Shown here piece by piece: positions 9,031 to 17,864 of a DNA stretch of 64,000 nt. The DNA is taken from contig NZ_SMCV01000016.1 of NCBI RefSeq assembly GCF_004342285.1, positions 1 to 64,000 of the forward strand, written 5' to 3'. Source of the DNA: Klebsiella sp. BIGb0138. GTDB lineage: Bacteria; Pseudomonadota; Gammaproteobacteria; Enterobacterales; Enterobacteriaceae. The notes below the pieces were generated by a model. It had not been told where the DNA came from. It searched no databases and saw only the letters and a list, made by a program, of their open reading frames with translations. The translations under genes and the position numbers were made by a program. Position 1 is the stretch's first letter. The number at the start of each line of letters is the position of its first letter.

Positions 9031-9635
9031 TGGTTTGCATCTCTTACGTTAATCGTGCCTTCAATGGACGTTTCACCGTCATTTACCTGCAGTGTTGCCC
9101 CCAGTCGCAGGAAGTCAGGGAGCGAAGCAAGGTCCACCTCATCATCCAGCCGGAATTCCTGTTCCCACGTTACCGCCCACATGGTCAGACCCAGCTCGTT
9201 AAGCCCACCGGAATAGATATTGTCAGCGCTGACGGAAGTGGCCAGACGCTCGGCTTTCATACCGTTGGGCGCACCGCGCTGAACAATGCGGCGAACCAGC
9301 TTCCCGACCAGCACCTCACAGCGGGTATCACGTGAGTACCCCCATGCATCGGTGGCCATGATGTAAGCCGCCCATGTGACATCGCCAGTCGTTCCGCCTG
9401 CCTGATAGCGAATGTTACGAACGCGAAGCGCCGCCAGACGGATACAACCATCGCGATCTGACAGATAGGTTTTTACCTCGGCAGGGGTACTGAACTGGCC
9501 AATATGGCGTTCGATCACACTGACGCTGTCGGGCTTATCGCCCAGTAAATCCGGCTTCAGCCATGCCACAATGTTCTCAGCAGCGGTGACCGTTGAGCCA
9601 ATGGTCTGCAGCGGCGGACGTTCCTGATTACTCAC
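9027..9635 (-). CDS. Gp37 family protein (DUF1834), tail completion
   Basis: 202 residues, with the typical opening IGSTVTAAENIVAWLKPDLLGD and a central AALRVRNIRYQAGGTTGDVTWAAYI region. Position between gpG and gp38 matches Mu gp37, thought to be a tail terminator or connector component. It overlaps both neighbours by four bases. The precise role is inferred from the family. Confidence 0.87.
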   Translation of the reverse strand: MSNQERPPLQTIGSTVTAAENIVAWLKPDLLGDKPDSVSVIERHIGQFSTPAEVKTYLSDRDGCIRLAALRVRNIRYQAGGTTGDVTWAAYIMATDAWGYSRDTRCEVLVGKLVRRIVQRGAPNGMKAERLATSVSADNIYSGGLNELGLTMWAVTWEQEFRLDDEVDLASLPDFLRLGATLQVNDGETSIEGTINVRDANQ

Positions 9636-10177
9636 GGGAGTACCTCTTTCCAGAAATCACCGATGACGTGCATCAGCTCTTCACTGTTTGCGTTGGACAG
9701 CCCGAGATACTCGCGCTGCGGGATATTCATCTGGCGCGTATGAGCGCCGACGGTTTGCCATACAGGATGCTTCAGCGCCCGGCCAAACGCCTGATGAATG
9801 AGACGCTGATGGGTACTGACTGACACGCTGCCGTCAAAGCCGTCCTGGTGAACGGCGCTGTAACTGAGCGGCGACCCCACACGAACGTGGCCGCGCTCGA
9901 CGATGTACTGGATGCTGTCGAGCAGATCGCCGTTCCCCTGCAGCAGGCTCTGATTCCCGTGTCGGGTCTGGCGATAAGACTCTGACCATTCCTGCCAGCG
10001 CTCGCCCGCTGGAGAGGTTTTCTCATCGCTGATGCGGCGGCGGGTCTGCGACTCAACGATGGCCCCGATGCTTTCCAGCAGTTCCTGCTGCAGCGAACTG
10101 TCAAAGAGTTTCTCGATGGCCAGACGCATCTGCTGCAGTTTCTGCACGCCAGACACCTCGACTGAAATACCCATCAC
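9632..10177 (-). CDS. Virion morphogenesis protein (Mu gpG-like)
   Basis: 181 residues (MMGISVEVSGVQKLQQMRL...). The segment SPAGERWQEWSESYRQTRHGNQSLLQGNGDLLDSI is the hallmark of phage virion-morphogenesis (gpG/S) tail-completion proteins. It starts in a four-base overlap with gp36; the second Met is an equally good start. The P2 counterpart in this window is gene S. Confidence 0.9.
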   Translation of the reverse strand: MMGISVEVSGVQKLQQMRLAIEKLFDSSLQQELLESIGAIVESQTRRRISDEKTSPAGERWQEWSESYRQTRHGNQSLLQGNGDLLDSIQYIVERGHVRVGSPLSYSAVHQDGFDGSVSVSTHQRLIHQAFGRALKHPVWQTVGAHTRQMNIPQREYLGLSNANSEELMHVIGDFWKEVLP

Positions 10178-10614
10178 AGGACCCCTTTCAGGTTGTTGCG
10201 GGTAAACAGTCGTTTGTTGTCAGAGACGACAATCATCCTGCCGTTATCGGTCTCCGGGGCGGGGGTATCAGTCGGGAGGCCGAGGTCGCGGGTACCGTTC
10301 GCTATCTCTTTCAATGTCAGGATGGCGCTGTCATAGCGTTTCTGAATCAGGTCGGTGATCTGATTGTCACGCTCTGACAGCCAGTAAAGGGCAATAGATG
10401 TCGCTACCCGGTGAAGTGGACGTGGGACGGTCGTGATATTCAGTGGGAGCTGGTAGCGTTTCGCCAGAAACGAGTTAATCTCCGCGTCGGCATCCTCGAT
10501 AGCCGTGAGGATTTTTGACTCATCCAACTGGTTAGTCGCTTTATCAATGGCCATATTCCAGACCAGTGACCCGTCAGTTGCCAGCAGGTCATCACGGGTA
10601 ACGTAAAGGCCCAT
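10174..10614 (-). CDS. Gp36 family protein (DUF1320), head-tail connector
   Basis: 146 residues opening MGLYVTRDDLLATDG and continuing AIEDADAEINSFLAKRYQLPL, the DUF1320/gp36 signature. These proteins sit between portal and tail in Mu-like heads. It lies immediately after gp35 and overlaps gpG. Confidence 0.9.
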   Translation of the reverse strand: MGLYVTRDDLLATDGSLVWNMAIDKATNQLDESKILTAIEDADAEINSFLAKRYQLPLNITTVPRPLHRVATSIALYWLSERDNQITDLIQKRYDSAILTLKEIANGTRDLGLPTDTPAPETDNGRMIVVSDNKRLFTRNNLKGVL

Positions 10615-11130
10615 TTACTCTTCCTCCACCACCGGCTGCAGTACCGTGACTTTCAGGTTAGGCTCGGCTTTTAGGCGCGCGGCGGTTTCGTGGCTGACGA
10701 AACACTCCACGACCACATCACCGTCCAGCGCGTTCGCCTCGTTATCGCCTTCCGGATCATCGCTGACAAAAACATGGACCGGCTGGCGTGGCCAGAATCG
10801 ACCACAGCGCCAGAAACCACGCTCAGCAATGGCGCGAACCTCCAGCACCTGAACATCATCAGTATTGGGCAACGCCTTAACGCTTATATTGAGCCCCGAT
10901 GATTCCGCATCTGAAGACAGACCTTCTGGCATCAGCGAAGCATCAACTATGCCGGGTTTTACACTGACGGGGGACGTACCCACCGCAACGTAATGCCCTG
11001 GCAATGTGACTGACAGTTCAGGTCCCGGCGCGTGAGGTGCATCAACCGGTGCCACTTCCGGCGCTGGAACCTTGCCAGCGCGACCTTTAGTGCTTTGCTT
11101 ACCCGTTGTTTTTTCTTTCGTTCCACTCAC
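10615..11130 (-). CDS. Mu gp35-like protein (HI1506-type)
   Basis: 171 residues. The N-terminal third is low-complexity and Lys/Pro/Ala-rich (KEKTTGKQSTKGRAGKVPAPEV). The C-terminal part (RAIAERGFWRCGRFWPRQPVHVFV) matches the HI1506/gp35 family found between the major head gene and gp36. It could be a head decoration or accessory protein; function is not established. It directly abuts gp36. Confidence 0.75.
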   Translation of the reverse strand: MSGTKEKTTGKQSTKGRAGKVPAPEVAPVDAPHAPGPELSVTLPGHYVAVGTSPVSVKPGIVDASLMPEGLSSDAESSGLNISVKALPNTDDVQVLEVRAIAERGFWRCGRFWPRQPVHVFVSDDPEGDNEANALDGDVVVECFVSHETAARLKAEPNLKVTVLQPVVEEE

Positions 11131-11154
11131 TGTTCCATCCTCGTTGAAGGTGGG

Positions 11155-11181
11155 TTACAGCAGGCTTAAAGCCCGCTGTAA
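11155..11181 (-). other. RNA hairpin between head gene T and gp35
   Basis: A 27-base inverted repeat with arms TTACAGC and GCTGTAA and an inner GGCT/AGCC pairing. The single mismatch seen in the plus strand becomes a G-U wobble in minus-strand RNA, which favours a minus-strand hairpin. No U-tract follows, so it is more likely a processing or attenuation element than a full terminator. Confidence 0.5.
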
Positions 11182-11203
11182 CGGTTTAAACGCAGACCGG
11201 TGA

Positions 11204-12115
11204 TTACGGTGCCGGAGCGGCAGGTGTGGTGATGAATGGGCTGTTAAGGATTTCCACATCCTTGTAATAAATGTTGGAATCCCCACCATCGACCAACATC
11301 GCATCGATAATACGTTTTGCCGCAGCGCGGTTTTTACGTCCAACAACCAGCGTGGTTGGATTGATACCCAGCGGTTCGCCAGAATCACGCTTCATGCCCT
11401 GAAGAACCTCCACAGCCTTCTCGTAGTTGGCCACTGTGAGAGGTGCTCGGGAACCGCAGGCAGTCTGCCAGAAGCCAAATCCGACGGCGCAGCGACCATC
11501 AACACCAAACAGGAACTCGTTGTTTTTGAAAGTGTGCTCACTATCAAGATCGTCCAGTGCATGAAAATCGAACGGTCGGCGGTTTTGATAGAGGATCGGC
11601 TTAAGTACCTGTGACTCATCAATCAGGAACCACGGTTCGCCGGTCTCAGTACCATCACCCACGATGTTGCTGTAAGTGCCGCCCGCCATTGGGTGGTCGG
11701 TATCAAAGAAGTTCTGACCATCAAAGCACAGGGTGGTGAACCCGGCGACCAGCAACGGGAAGCTCAGTTTGTCCGGGAACTCAGAGACCTGTCGTCCGAA
11801 AGCTTTTGCCGTAATGCTGTACTGGCCAAGTTGATCGTCTTCGATATTTTCCCGTTTAACCCGGATGGAGTTTTCCCACGTCTTGTTCGGAATGGTGTAA
11901 CCCTGCTGGGAAAGCAGCGCCAGTTGGCGGTCGCCAATCCACTCCTTTATCTCGGGCAGATCGGACAACCAGCCATACGTATTGGATGCGGCACTGCTCG
12001 GGACTTCAGTTGCAATGCGCAGGTATTGCGGGGTAATGCCCGCGAGCCCCTGAGTAAATGCAGCGCTCAGCGACGTGGAGAGCGCGTGCAGGATTTCTGC
12101 TGACGGTTGCGGCAT
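11204..12115 (-). CDS. Major head (capsid) protein (Mu gpT-like)
   Basis: 303 residues, close to Mu gpT. The openings LSTSLSAAFTQGLAGI and TYGWLSDLPEIKEWIGDR, the motif FDGQNFFDTDHP, and IDAMLVDGGDSN near the C-terminus are the Mu-type major head subunit pattern. It follows the protease/scaffold gene by two bases. It would be assembled on scaffold Z and trimmed by protease I. Confidence 0.95.
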   Translation of the reverse strand: MPQPSAEILHALSTSLSAAFTQGLAGITPQYLRIATEVPSSAASNTYGWLSDLPEIKEWIGDRQLALLSQQGYTIPNKTWENSIRVKRENIEDDQLGQYSITAKAFGRQVSEFPDKLSFPLLVAGFTTLCFDGQNFFDTDHPMAGGTYSNIVGDGTETGEPWFLIDESQVLKPILYQNRRPFDFHALDDLDSEHTFKNNEFLFGVDGRCAVGFGFWQTACGSRAPLTVANYEKAVEVLQGMKRDSGEPLGINPTTLVVGRKNRAAAKRIIDAMLVDGGDSNIYYKDVEILNSPFITTPAAPAP

Positions 12116-12117
12116 TC

Positions 12118-12612
12118 TTATTGCTCCTGTTTCGGTTTAGCGGCCAGAAACTCTTCTTTGGTGACGCCCATGCTGCGGCACATCGCCAGTTCGGTTTCGG
12201 TCAGTTCGGTCTGGCCCTTGTTCTCTTTCCCTTTGGTCGGGTCTGCGTTGACCAGTACCGGGGCGGTTTTCATGAAGTCGGTAAACTGCTGACGGCCTTC
12301 TTCAGTACGGCACAGGGCCAGATACATATCGCGGTTCGCCGGGGCAACCTTTCCGGCAGTCACGGCACCATCAACCAGCTCGGTGGCGTTTTTGTCATCC
12401 AGTGCCTTAAGGCGGCTTTCTGCCGTCTCCGCCCGGTTCAGCGCCAGCTGATGAGTCTCCACCGGAATAAACTTCGTCAGGTCCGGGTTTTGTGCGCGGT
12501 TCAGCGCGACCGATTCGCTGTTCTTGATGGTCTGGATAGCTGACACGGCATCATCAATTGACGCAGTCGCAGTCAGTCCCAGCACCGTGGCAATCTGCAC
12601 AGGTACAGTCAT
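12118..12612 (-). CDS. Head scaffold protein Z, nested in-frame within protease I
   Basis: An internal ATG at 12612-12610 (MTVPVQIATVLGLTATAS) is preceded by GGAG six bases upstream, a better ribosome site than that of the protease itself. This gives a 164-residue protein sharing the protease C-terminus. Nested in-frame scaffolds within protease genes are known from Mu (Z in I) and lambda (Nu3 in C). The sequence is helix-rich and charged (NRAETAESRLKALDDKNATEL), as scaffolds are. Confidence 0.7.
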   Translation of the reverse strand: MTVPVQIATVLGLTATASIDDAVSAIQTIKNSESVALNRAQNPDLTKFIPVETHQLALNRAETAESRLKALDDKNATELVDGAVTAGKVAPANRDMYLALCRTEEGRQQFTDFMKTAPVLVNADPTKGKENKGQTELTETELAMCRSMGVTKEEFLAAKPKQEQ

Positions 12613-13086
12613 GGTGTTCTCCGAGTTAAGCGCGGGTAAATACAGGTTGGGTTTGTTGGTCAGGCCGACGCTGGACAGCAGCGTCACCTGACCTGTTGCG
12701 AGATAACGGAAAGCCGGGCTGTAATAGAGGTACTTCTTACCCCTGACCAGAGCCTCGCCGTCTGGTGTCCACTCCACATGTGCATCAATGCTGCCGTCAG
12801 CATTAACGCGCATGGAATCTATCCATGCGTAGGCCGGGGCTTCTTCGCCTTTCGGGCCAAGCAGCTCGGTAGAGTGTTCGATATCAATCGGTAATTTGGG
12901 ATGACTGAATGAAGCGGCACTAACTGCTGCTGGGTTGTCGTTAATCCATGTCCGGCCATCCCGGCCAGTAAATGTGCCCGCCGGTATCATCGGCAACCAT
13001 TCCGGCAACGGTGTGCTGGCATCCGTCAGGTCAGGAAGCTCAAAGCACAGGGCCAGAAATTCGAGTTGTGTTACAGGCTTTGGCAT
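12118..13086 (-). CDS. Prohead protease (Mu gene I-like)
   Basis: 322 residues from the ATG 13086-13084 (MPKPVTQLEFLALC). The segment SLPEW-like/MIPAGTFTGRDGRTW and LPIDIEHSTELLGPKGEEAPAYAWI align by eye with Mu protease I, including the conserved IDIEH. The C-terminal half doubles as the scaffold Z reading frame. No clear Shine-Dalgarno is free: the ATG lies four bases after a 9-bp inverted repeat. The gene follows a terminator element, so it probably has its own late promoter, as PI in Mu. Confidence 0.9.
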   Translation of the reverse strand: MPKPVTQLEFLALCFELPDLTDASTPLPEWLPMIPAGTFTGRDGRTWINDNPAAVSAASFSHPKLPIDIEHSTELLGPKGEEAPAYAWIDSMRVNADGSIDAHVEWTPDGEALVRGKKYLYYSPAFRYLATGQVTLLSSVGLTNKPNLYLPALNSENTMTVPVQIATVLGLTATASIDDAVSAIQTIKNSESVALNRAQNPDLTKFIPVETHQLALNRAETAESRLKALDDKNATELVDGAVTAGKVAPANRDMYLALCRTEEGRQQFTDFMKTAPVLVNADPTKGKENKGQTELTETELAMCRSMGVTKEEFLAAKPKQEQ

Positions 13087-13090
13087 GGTG

Positions 13091-13120
13091 CTGTCCGTCG
13101 TAAAGGTAACTGACGGACAG
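13091..13120 (-). promoter_or_regulatory. Perfect 9-bp inverted repeat just before protease I
   Basis: Arms CTGTCCGTC (13091-13099) and GACGGACAG (13112-13120) are separated by 12 bases and end four bases before the protease start codon. It could be the site of a late activator or an RNA hairpin limiting protease translation relative to scaffold Z. The spacing equals that of the GGGAAA-N12-TTTCCC repeat before the lysis operon, but the arm sequences differ. Confidence 0.5.
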
Positions 13121-13132
13121 TATGAGGAAGGC

Positions 13133-13159
13133 ATAAAAAAAGCCGGATTTACCGGCTTC
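13133..13159 (-). terminator. Rho-independent terminator, copy 2 of a 32-bp repeated element
   Basis: On the minus strand AAGCCGG-TAAAT-CCGGCTT is followed by a run of seven Ts. A 32-base stretch (13129-13160) is identical to 20787-20818. It ends the transcript of the lysis, terminase and portal operon just ahead of the head operon. Confidence 0.85.
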
Positions 13160-13160
13160 A

Positions 13161-13296
13161 CTGTAAACGCAGCGGGAAACCCCGTTCAAACAGCGTTTAA
13201 AACCGCTGTGACGCGTTTAAGAAATTTTCAGAGAATCATCGTATCACAAATGTCGTTATTGTCCTCCTGAGCGTTTCAGACGGTTCTTTGGTTGGT
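13161..13296. other. Intergenic gap between head-morphogenesis gene and terminator
   Basis: 136 bases without a supported gene. A strong AGGAGG lies near 13261-13268 (minus strand) but is not followed by a usable open frame. Short palindromic patches (AACAGCGTTTAAAACCGCTG on the plus strand near 13190) precede the terminator. It may be leader debris of a lost small gene. Confidence 0.4.
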
Positions 13297-14136
13297 TCAC
13301 TGGCTACTGTCAAACAAGTCCTGCTTCACCTTCAGTTGACGTTCCAGTTCGGCCTGACGCCCGGTTCCCGGATTGTAATCCCAGCCGGGGTCAATCCCCT
13401 CAGGCACCATCTCTTCTTCACCGGTACGCTTATTGACCCACTTACGCCGTTTGATCGCCGGAGCCTCGGTGCGCACCGGTACGGTCTGGCGAACCACATG
13501 GCCGGTCGGTTGGCCACTGGCGTCGAGCTGCTGCACGTTACGGTTGACGCCATTCACTTTCAGCTGTTCATACTCATATTTGCTGACCTGGCGGAGTAGA
13601 CATTTGCAGCCCCATCCGTTAGGGCAGAAATGAGTCAACCAGAACGGATCATCAACCGGCAAACAGAGGTCCGCCCACTTGAGGTGCTCGGCGCGATGCT
13701 CACGGGAAGGACCCAGTGTATAGAGAAGATAAGGCATTGCTCTTTTCGTTCGCTGAATACGTTCCCACTGACCCGCGCTGCGGGCCGTTCTCATGTTGGT
13801 ATCGTAGATAGTACGCAGACGCCTGTCGCTGCCGAGCTGCACCAGTCTGGTTTCACTGGTGAGTGGGTCATCCATTAACTGCTGTCCCCACCATCCGCGC
13901 TTCACCAGTAAGGGCCTGATGACCTCGCGGAACTCAGCGAAAGACTGACCGCTGGCCATCGCGTCTTCGACCAGCGCCTTGACGTCGGAAAGCAGATCGA
14001 GCTGCGTCATTTTCGCCACGGTGAAACCGATGCTGTGCTCCTGCTTCCAGACATCCCGATAGTCAAAGCCCGGCGTCAGCTTTTTAGACTTCAGCCAGGA
14101 CAGCGCCTCTTTTGGAATAATCGTTGTTTCAGCCAT
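13297..14136 (-). CDS. Head morphogenesis protein (Mu gp30 / SPP1 gp7 family)
   Basis: 279 residues. The central SDRRLRTIYDTNMRTARSAGQWERIQRTKRAMPYLLYTLGPSREHR and CLPVDDPFWLTHFCPNGWGCKC segments are diagnostic of the Mu gp30/gpF head-morphogenesis family. It is a minor capsid protein associated with the portal. It overlaps the portal gene by eight bases. Confidence 0.93.
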   Translation of the reverse strand: MAETTIIPKEALSWLKSKKLTPGFDYRDVWKQEHSIGFTVAKMTQLDLLSDVKALVEDAMASGQSFAEFREVIRPLLVKRGWWGQQLMDDPLTSETRLVQLGSDRRLRTIYDTNMRTARSAGQWERIQRTKRAMPYLLYTLGPSREHRAEHLKWADLCLPVDDPFWLTHFCPNGWGCKCLLRQVSKYEYEQLKVNGVNRNVQQLDASGQPTGHVVRQTVPVRTEAPAIKRRKWVNKRTGEEEMVPEGIDPGWDYNPGTGRQAELERQLKVKQDLFDSSQ

Positions 14137-15703
14137 CGTGACTATCTCCCAGTACCCGCGCTTTAAAACTCAGCATCGCCAACTGCTGCACAAATTCGGC
14201 AGGCTCCAGCGTTTTCTGCAGGTCAGGCAGCCGCGCCAGAAACTCTTCATAGCTTGTCACTTCCTGCGCCAGCTGCAGCACCGGACTGGTGAACGCATCG
14301 CCGGTTTGTTCCCAGTCCTTCAGGGCATCATTGACCATCAGGTCAATCTCATCCTCCTGCGAACGGTTGAGCGCGATACGCTCGCGGTTCAGTGCCGGTG
14401 CCGGAGTGAACGCAGAAAAGCTGTTCGACGGCGCGAGAATGTTGGCGTCTTTTTCTGGTTCAGCCAGACCGAACTTGTCCCGGATTTCAGACTCCTGCAC
14501 ACGCAGCCCCCGGTCAATTAACGGAATCAGCGCATCAACAAACGATTTAAGGTCTTCCGGCTCGCTGATGGGTAGCTTAACCAGTGGATACCGTTCCTGC
14601 GGTCCGTAGTTGAACTGGATATAGGGACGGACCAGAAACTCATTGAGGGTGTTCTCCAGCTGTCGCGCATCCCATTTGGCGATATCCATACGGACCTTGT
14701 CATGCACATCAGCCTGCGCACGTGAGCTGCCATCATCCGTGGTCATCGTCTGGCCCAATACGGCCTTGCTGGTCTGGGCGTCACACCATTCCGCCATCTC
14801 CTTAAACAGTGCGCCACCGCCGTTGCGGCTGGCGGTTTCCTGCATTTCCAGTTGCATACTTTGCGGAATGGCGCAGCCTGCATCCGATGCAATGGAGGCG
14901 ATAGCATCGACAAGCGTCTGGATCTGCTCAGTGGTGGCATTATTGCCGTACTTGCCAACGACGATCGGAATGCCGAACTTTTCCGCGAACGCCCACCAGT
15001 CACGCACGGTGAATGACTTCAACATGTACATCACGGCCACCAGACGAGCCAGACCATTACGCAGCGGTAAACCTGACTTCAGCCGGGGATAGTGCATCAC
15101 ATATTTCCCCGGCGTCAGGGGAATACCGTCTACCGGTTGCTCGTCGGTCAGCAGACGAAACTCTCGCAGCGTGTCGCTGTCGGGTTTCAGGAACCGCGGA
15201 TCAACCCACTCATAATCGCGGGGTATCCAGCCATCACGGGTACTCCACAGGATTTCGCAGACCCCCACGCCTTTACCAAGGCCATCGAGCAGGTCAAATA
15301 ACAGCTCAGGGATTTGCGGTTGTTCCATCAGGTTACGCACAGCATCAGCCAGCAATACATCATGCTCATCGTCACTTGCTGCCTCGACGCTGGGGAGGAT
15401 ACCTGCCACGGTGAGCTTGCGGGTACGCAGTACGCTGGCATAGTGCAGGTCCCGCTCTTCCATCTCTTCAGCAAGGATGAAGTAGTCCCGCGCGTTCCCT
15501 TCGGTCACATTACGCAGGACCCCGGCCAGTCTCGCCGGGGATAAGGTACTCGCCACGCTGATACCGGCAGAAGGGGATCTGACGCTGGCACGTTTTGCCC
15601 GTGCTTCGGCCTGAGCCATCTCGGATTCATTAACGGTGACGGTTTCATCGGTTGCCGGGTTAAGCAGGCTTCTGATCGCGCCGGTGAGTTTCTTCAGCAT
15701 CAA
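14129..15703 (-). CDS. Portal protein (Mu gp29, DUF935)
   Basis: 524 residues, the usual DUF935 portal size. Family segments include DYFILAEEMEERDLHYASVLRTRKLTV and SFTVRDWWAFAEKFGIPIVVGKYG. The protein forms the dodecameric DNA gate at the capsid vertex. It overlaps the terminase stop by four bases and the head-morphogenesis start by eight. Confidence 0.94.
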   Translation of the reverse strand: MMLKKLTGAIRSLLNPATDETVTVNESEMAQAEARAKRASVRSPSAGISVASTLSPARLAGVLRNVTEGNARDYFILAEEMEERDLHYASVLRTRKLTVAGILPSVEAASDDEHDVLLADAVRNLMEQPQIPELLFDLLDGLGKGVGVCEILWSTRDGWIPRDYEWVDPRFLKPDSDTLREFRLLTDEQPVDGIPLTPGKYVMHYPRLKSGLPLRNGLARLVAVMYMLKSFTVRDWWAFAEKFGIPIVVGKYGNNATTEQIQTLVDAIASIASDAGCAIPQSMQLEMQETASRNGGGALFKEMAEWCDAQTSKAVLGQTMTTDDGSSRAQADVHDKVRMDIAKWDARQLENTLNEFLVRPYIQFNYGPQERYPLVKLPISEPEDLKSFVDALIPLIDRGLRVQESEIRDKFGLAEPEKDANILAPSNSFSAFTPAPALNRERIALNRSQEDEIDLMVNDALKDWEQTGDAFTSPVLQLAQEVTSYEEFLARLPDLQKTLEPAEFVQQLAMLSFKARVLGDSHDG

Positions 15704-17286
15704 AGCAGTCCTCGTTGATTCTTAAGGCCACGGGTGATGCGCAACTGCCGTTTACCGTCGCGGTTGCGCTGCTGTTGTGGGGTGTTGAGGCGATGCAACT
15801 CATAACGCTGACAGTCCTCTTTACTGGCCAGAAACGCCAGGAAGATGGCATAAGCGCTGTCGCCGTGTCGCTTGTGGCCATCGCTGCCGGTGTTTTCCCG
15901 GTCATCAATTCCCGGCACCCCTCGGAGGATCACAATCTGGCCAAGGTCGCTGATCACATCTTCATGCTGCGGTAGGACCAGCTCATCGTCTTCGAACGCT
16001 GACTTAAAGCGGGGCATGTTCTCGCGATAGTGCGCAACGGATGGCATTACCACCTCAACTTCATCGCCATACTTTTCCGCCGCCTGTTCCGCCAGATAGT
16101 TACCGTTGCCCCGGCCATCCAGTTTGATACCGTCGCGACGCGGGAGCTGGTCGCAGATAAAGAACAATGCCTGTTCCTGCTGTTTGTAAGGCACGTTCGC
16201 CAGTTCGACCAGAAACGGTACTGTACGGCTGGTGTCATCATTGACTGTCATCGGAGCGAACACGGTCAGGTGACCAGATCGCGCGAAGTCCTCACCGAGG
16301 CAGTGGCGGAGATTTTGCGGGAGCGTATTCAGCTCAGGCTGGACAATCTTCTCCAGCCACTCCTGCATTTCCCGTGCGCGTATTCCTTCGGGGGTGGCGT
16401 TGAATTCGGTCGTGCCGGTGAAGCGCAGAACGGGACCGGAACCACGCGCTGCCCGTTCGCGAATGGAACGGGCCAGATAGGTCCCGCCGCCGTTCTTCGG
16501 CTCGCAATAGTATTCCTCACGGGCGTCTTCTTCGGTCGCCGTATCACTGAGCAGGTTCGCCAGCCATTCATCCTCAGCATCAGGTGTCCACGGTTTTTTC
16601 GTGACCTGACAGATTCGACGATACAACCCCTCATTGATAGCCAGCTCGATATCAATGCGGTGAACGGAATAGCGTTTTTTTCCTGCCCGGCTGTCGGTAA
16701 TGATGGTGTTGAACAGGTTCTCAATACCGTTATGCGTGGAGATCAAACGAACCTTTGAACCCCACATGGTCAGCGCCAGTGCGGCTTTTAGTACGGCTGC
16801 GAGGTCTTTCTGGAAAGCAGCCTCATCGATGATGACATTCCCCTGCATCCCGCGCAGGTTCGAGGGGTTAGAAGAGAGTGCTTTGATTTTGAAACCGCTG
16901 GCGAAGTTGATGACGTAAACCAGAATGTCCTTGTCTTCGTCTTCCAGTACCTCTTCGCCTATATCGGACGCGGCCCAGTCGTAAGCCTTCGCCCACATGG
17001 CGCAGGCGTCGATAAATTCACGCGCCATATCTTTGGTGGTGCCGACATAGAAAGTGTCACATCCACCGGCGCTGACTGACATTGAGCCGTTAAGTGCCGC
17101 CTCTGCCGCCTCTGCCCATGTCAGCCCTGTACGACGTGATTTTTCGGCAATCTTGAGCTGGGCCGGGTCGGCTATCCAGCGACGTTGGTAAGGAAGCAAC
17201 ACCTGATCCGCGTCGAACTCACCGGCAAGGATGGCGGACGCCGACTGGCTGCGCAGTAACTCCTGTTCCCGCGAGACCGTGACCAT
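15700..17286 (-). CDS. Terminase large subunit (Mu gp28)
   Basis: 528 residues. An adenine-binding opening (VLLPYQRRWIADPAQLKIAEKSRRTGLTWAEA) contains a variant Walker A (KSRRTGLT). NVIIDEAAF supplies the Walker B acid pair, and LGEDFARSG begins the C-terminal nuclease domain. It packages DNA by the headful mechanism. It starts where gp27 ends. Confidence 0.95.
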   Translation of the reverse strand: MVTVSREQELLRSQSASAILAGEFDADQVLLPYQRRWIADPAQLKIAEKSRRTGLTWAEAAEAALNGSMSVSAGGCDTFYVGTTKDMAREFIDACAMWAKAYDWAASDIGEEVLEDEDKDILVYVINFASGFKIKALSSNPSNLRGMQGNVIIDEAAFQKDLAAVLKAALALTMWGSKVRLISTHNGIENLFNTIITDSRAGKKRYSVHRIDIELAINEGLYRRICQVTKKPWTPDAEDEWLANLLSDTATEEDAREEYYCEPKNGGGTYLARSIRERAARGSGPVLRFTGTTEFNATPEGIRAREMQEWLEKIVQPELNTLPQNLRHCLGEDFARSGHLTVFAPMTVNDDTSRTVPFLVELANVPYKQQEQALFFICDQLPRRDGIKLDGRGNGNYLAEQAAEKYGDEVEVVMPSVAHYRENMPRFKSAFEDDELVLPQHEDVISDLGQIVILRGVPGIDDRENTGSDGHKRHGDSAYAIFLAFLASKEDCQRYELHRLNTPQQQRNRDGKRQLRITRGLKNQRGLL

Positions 17287-17864
17287 TACGCAATCCCCAG
17301 AATCTGGCGGCGAATATCAGCAGCCGTATCAGCAGACAGCCCGGCCTGTTTGGTAATTTTCTCCGCCTGCGCGGCGGCTTCTTCGGCGAATGCCTGGCGG
17401 ATCTCTTTCTCACGATTGTGGCTGGCCATCGCGGCAGCTTCCAGACGCTGCGCGACCAGCGCCAGTTGGCCAAGGGCTTTCGGTTCGACAGTCTTCTCGC
17501 TTTCAGCCATCGACATGGAGGTTTCAAAGGCCAGCGTCTTCACGAACTCCATCAACAGTTTGCCGACGTCAGAGGTCGGGGCGGAGCCCAGCTTCGCCGC
17601 CCAAATCTCGGCCATCTCGCGGGAGGCGCGAATTTTTGCGCCGACCGTCTCCATGCGGCTGGCGTAACGGTTCAGACCGGTTCGGCTGAGTTTCATCTCT
17701 TCCGGCAGGTTGTGACCGTCGATGAGTTCGTTGATGGCTTCGCGGATCTCTTCCTGTGTATGGCGTTTTTCACGCAGCATCTGGTGCAACTGCTCGCGTA
17801 CGCTATCCGGTAAGAGGTCGATTTTTGACGCACGGCCACGGGTCGGACGTTGTTCAGCTGTCAC
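17286..17864 (-). CDS. Terminase small subunit-like protein (Mu gp27, DUF3486)
   Basis: 192 residues with the DUF3486 opening RGRASKIDLLPDSVREQLHQMLREKRHTQEEI and LSRTGLNRYASRME. DUF3486 proteins directly precede the large terminase in Mu-like phages and are taken as its DNA-recognition partner. It overlaps the upstream gene by four bases. Confidence 0.88.
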   Translation of the reverse strand: MTAEQRPTRGRASKIDLLPDSVREQLHQMLREKRHTQEEIREAINELIDGHNLPEEMKLSRTGLNRYASRMETVGAKIRASREMAEIWAAKLGSAPTSDVGKLLMEFVKTLAFETSMSMAESEKTVEPKALGQLALVAQRLEAAAMASHNREKEIRQAFAEEAAAQAEKITKQAGLSADTAADIRRQILGIA

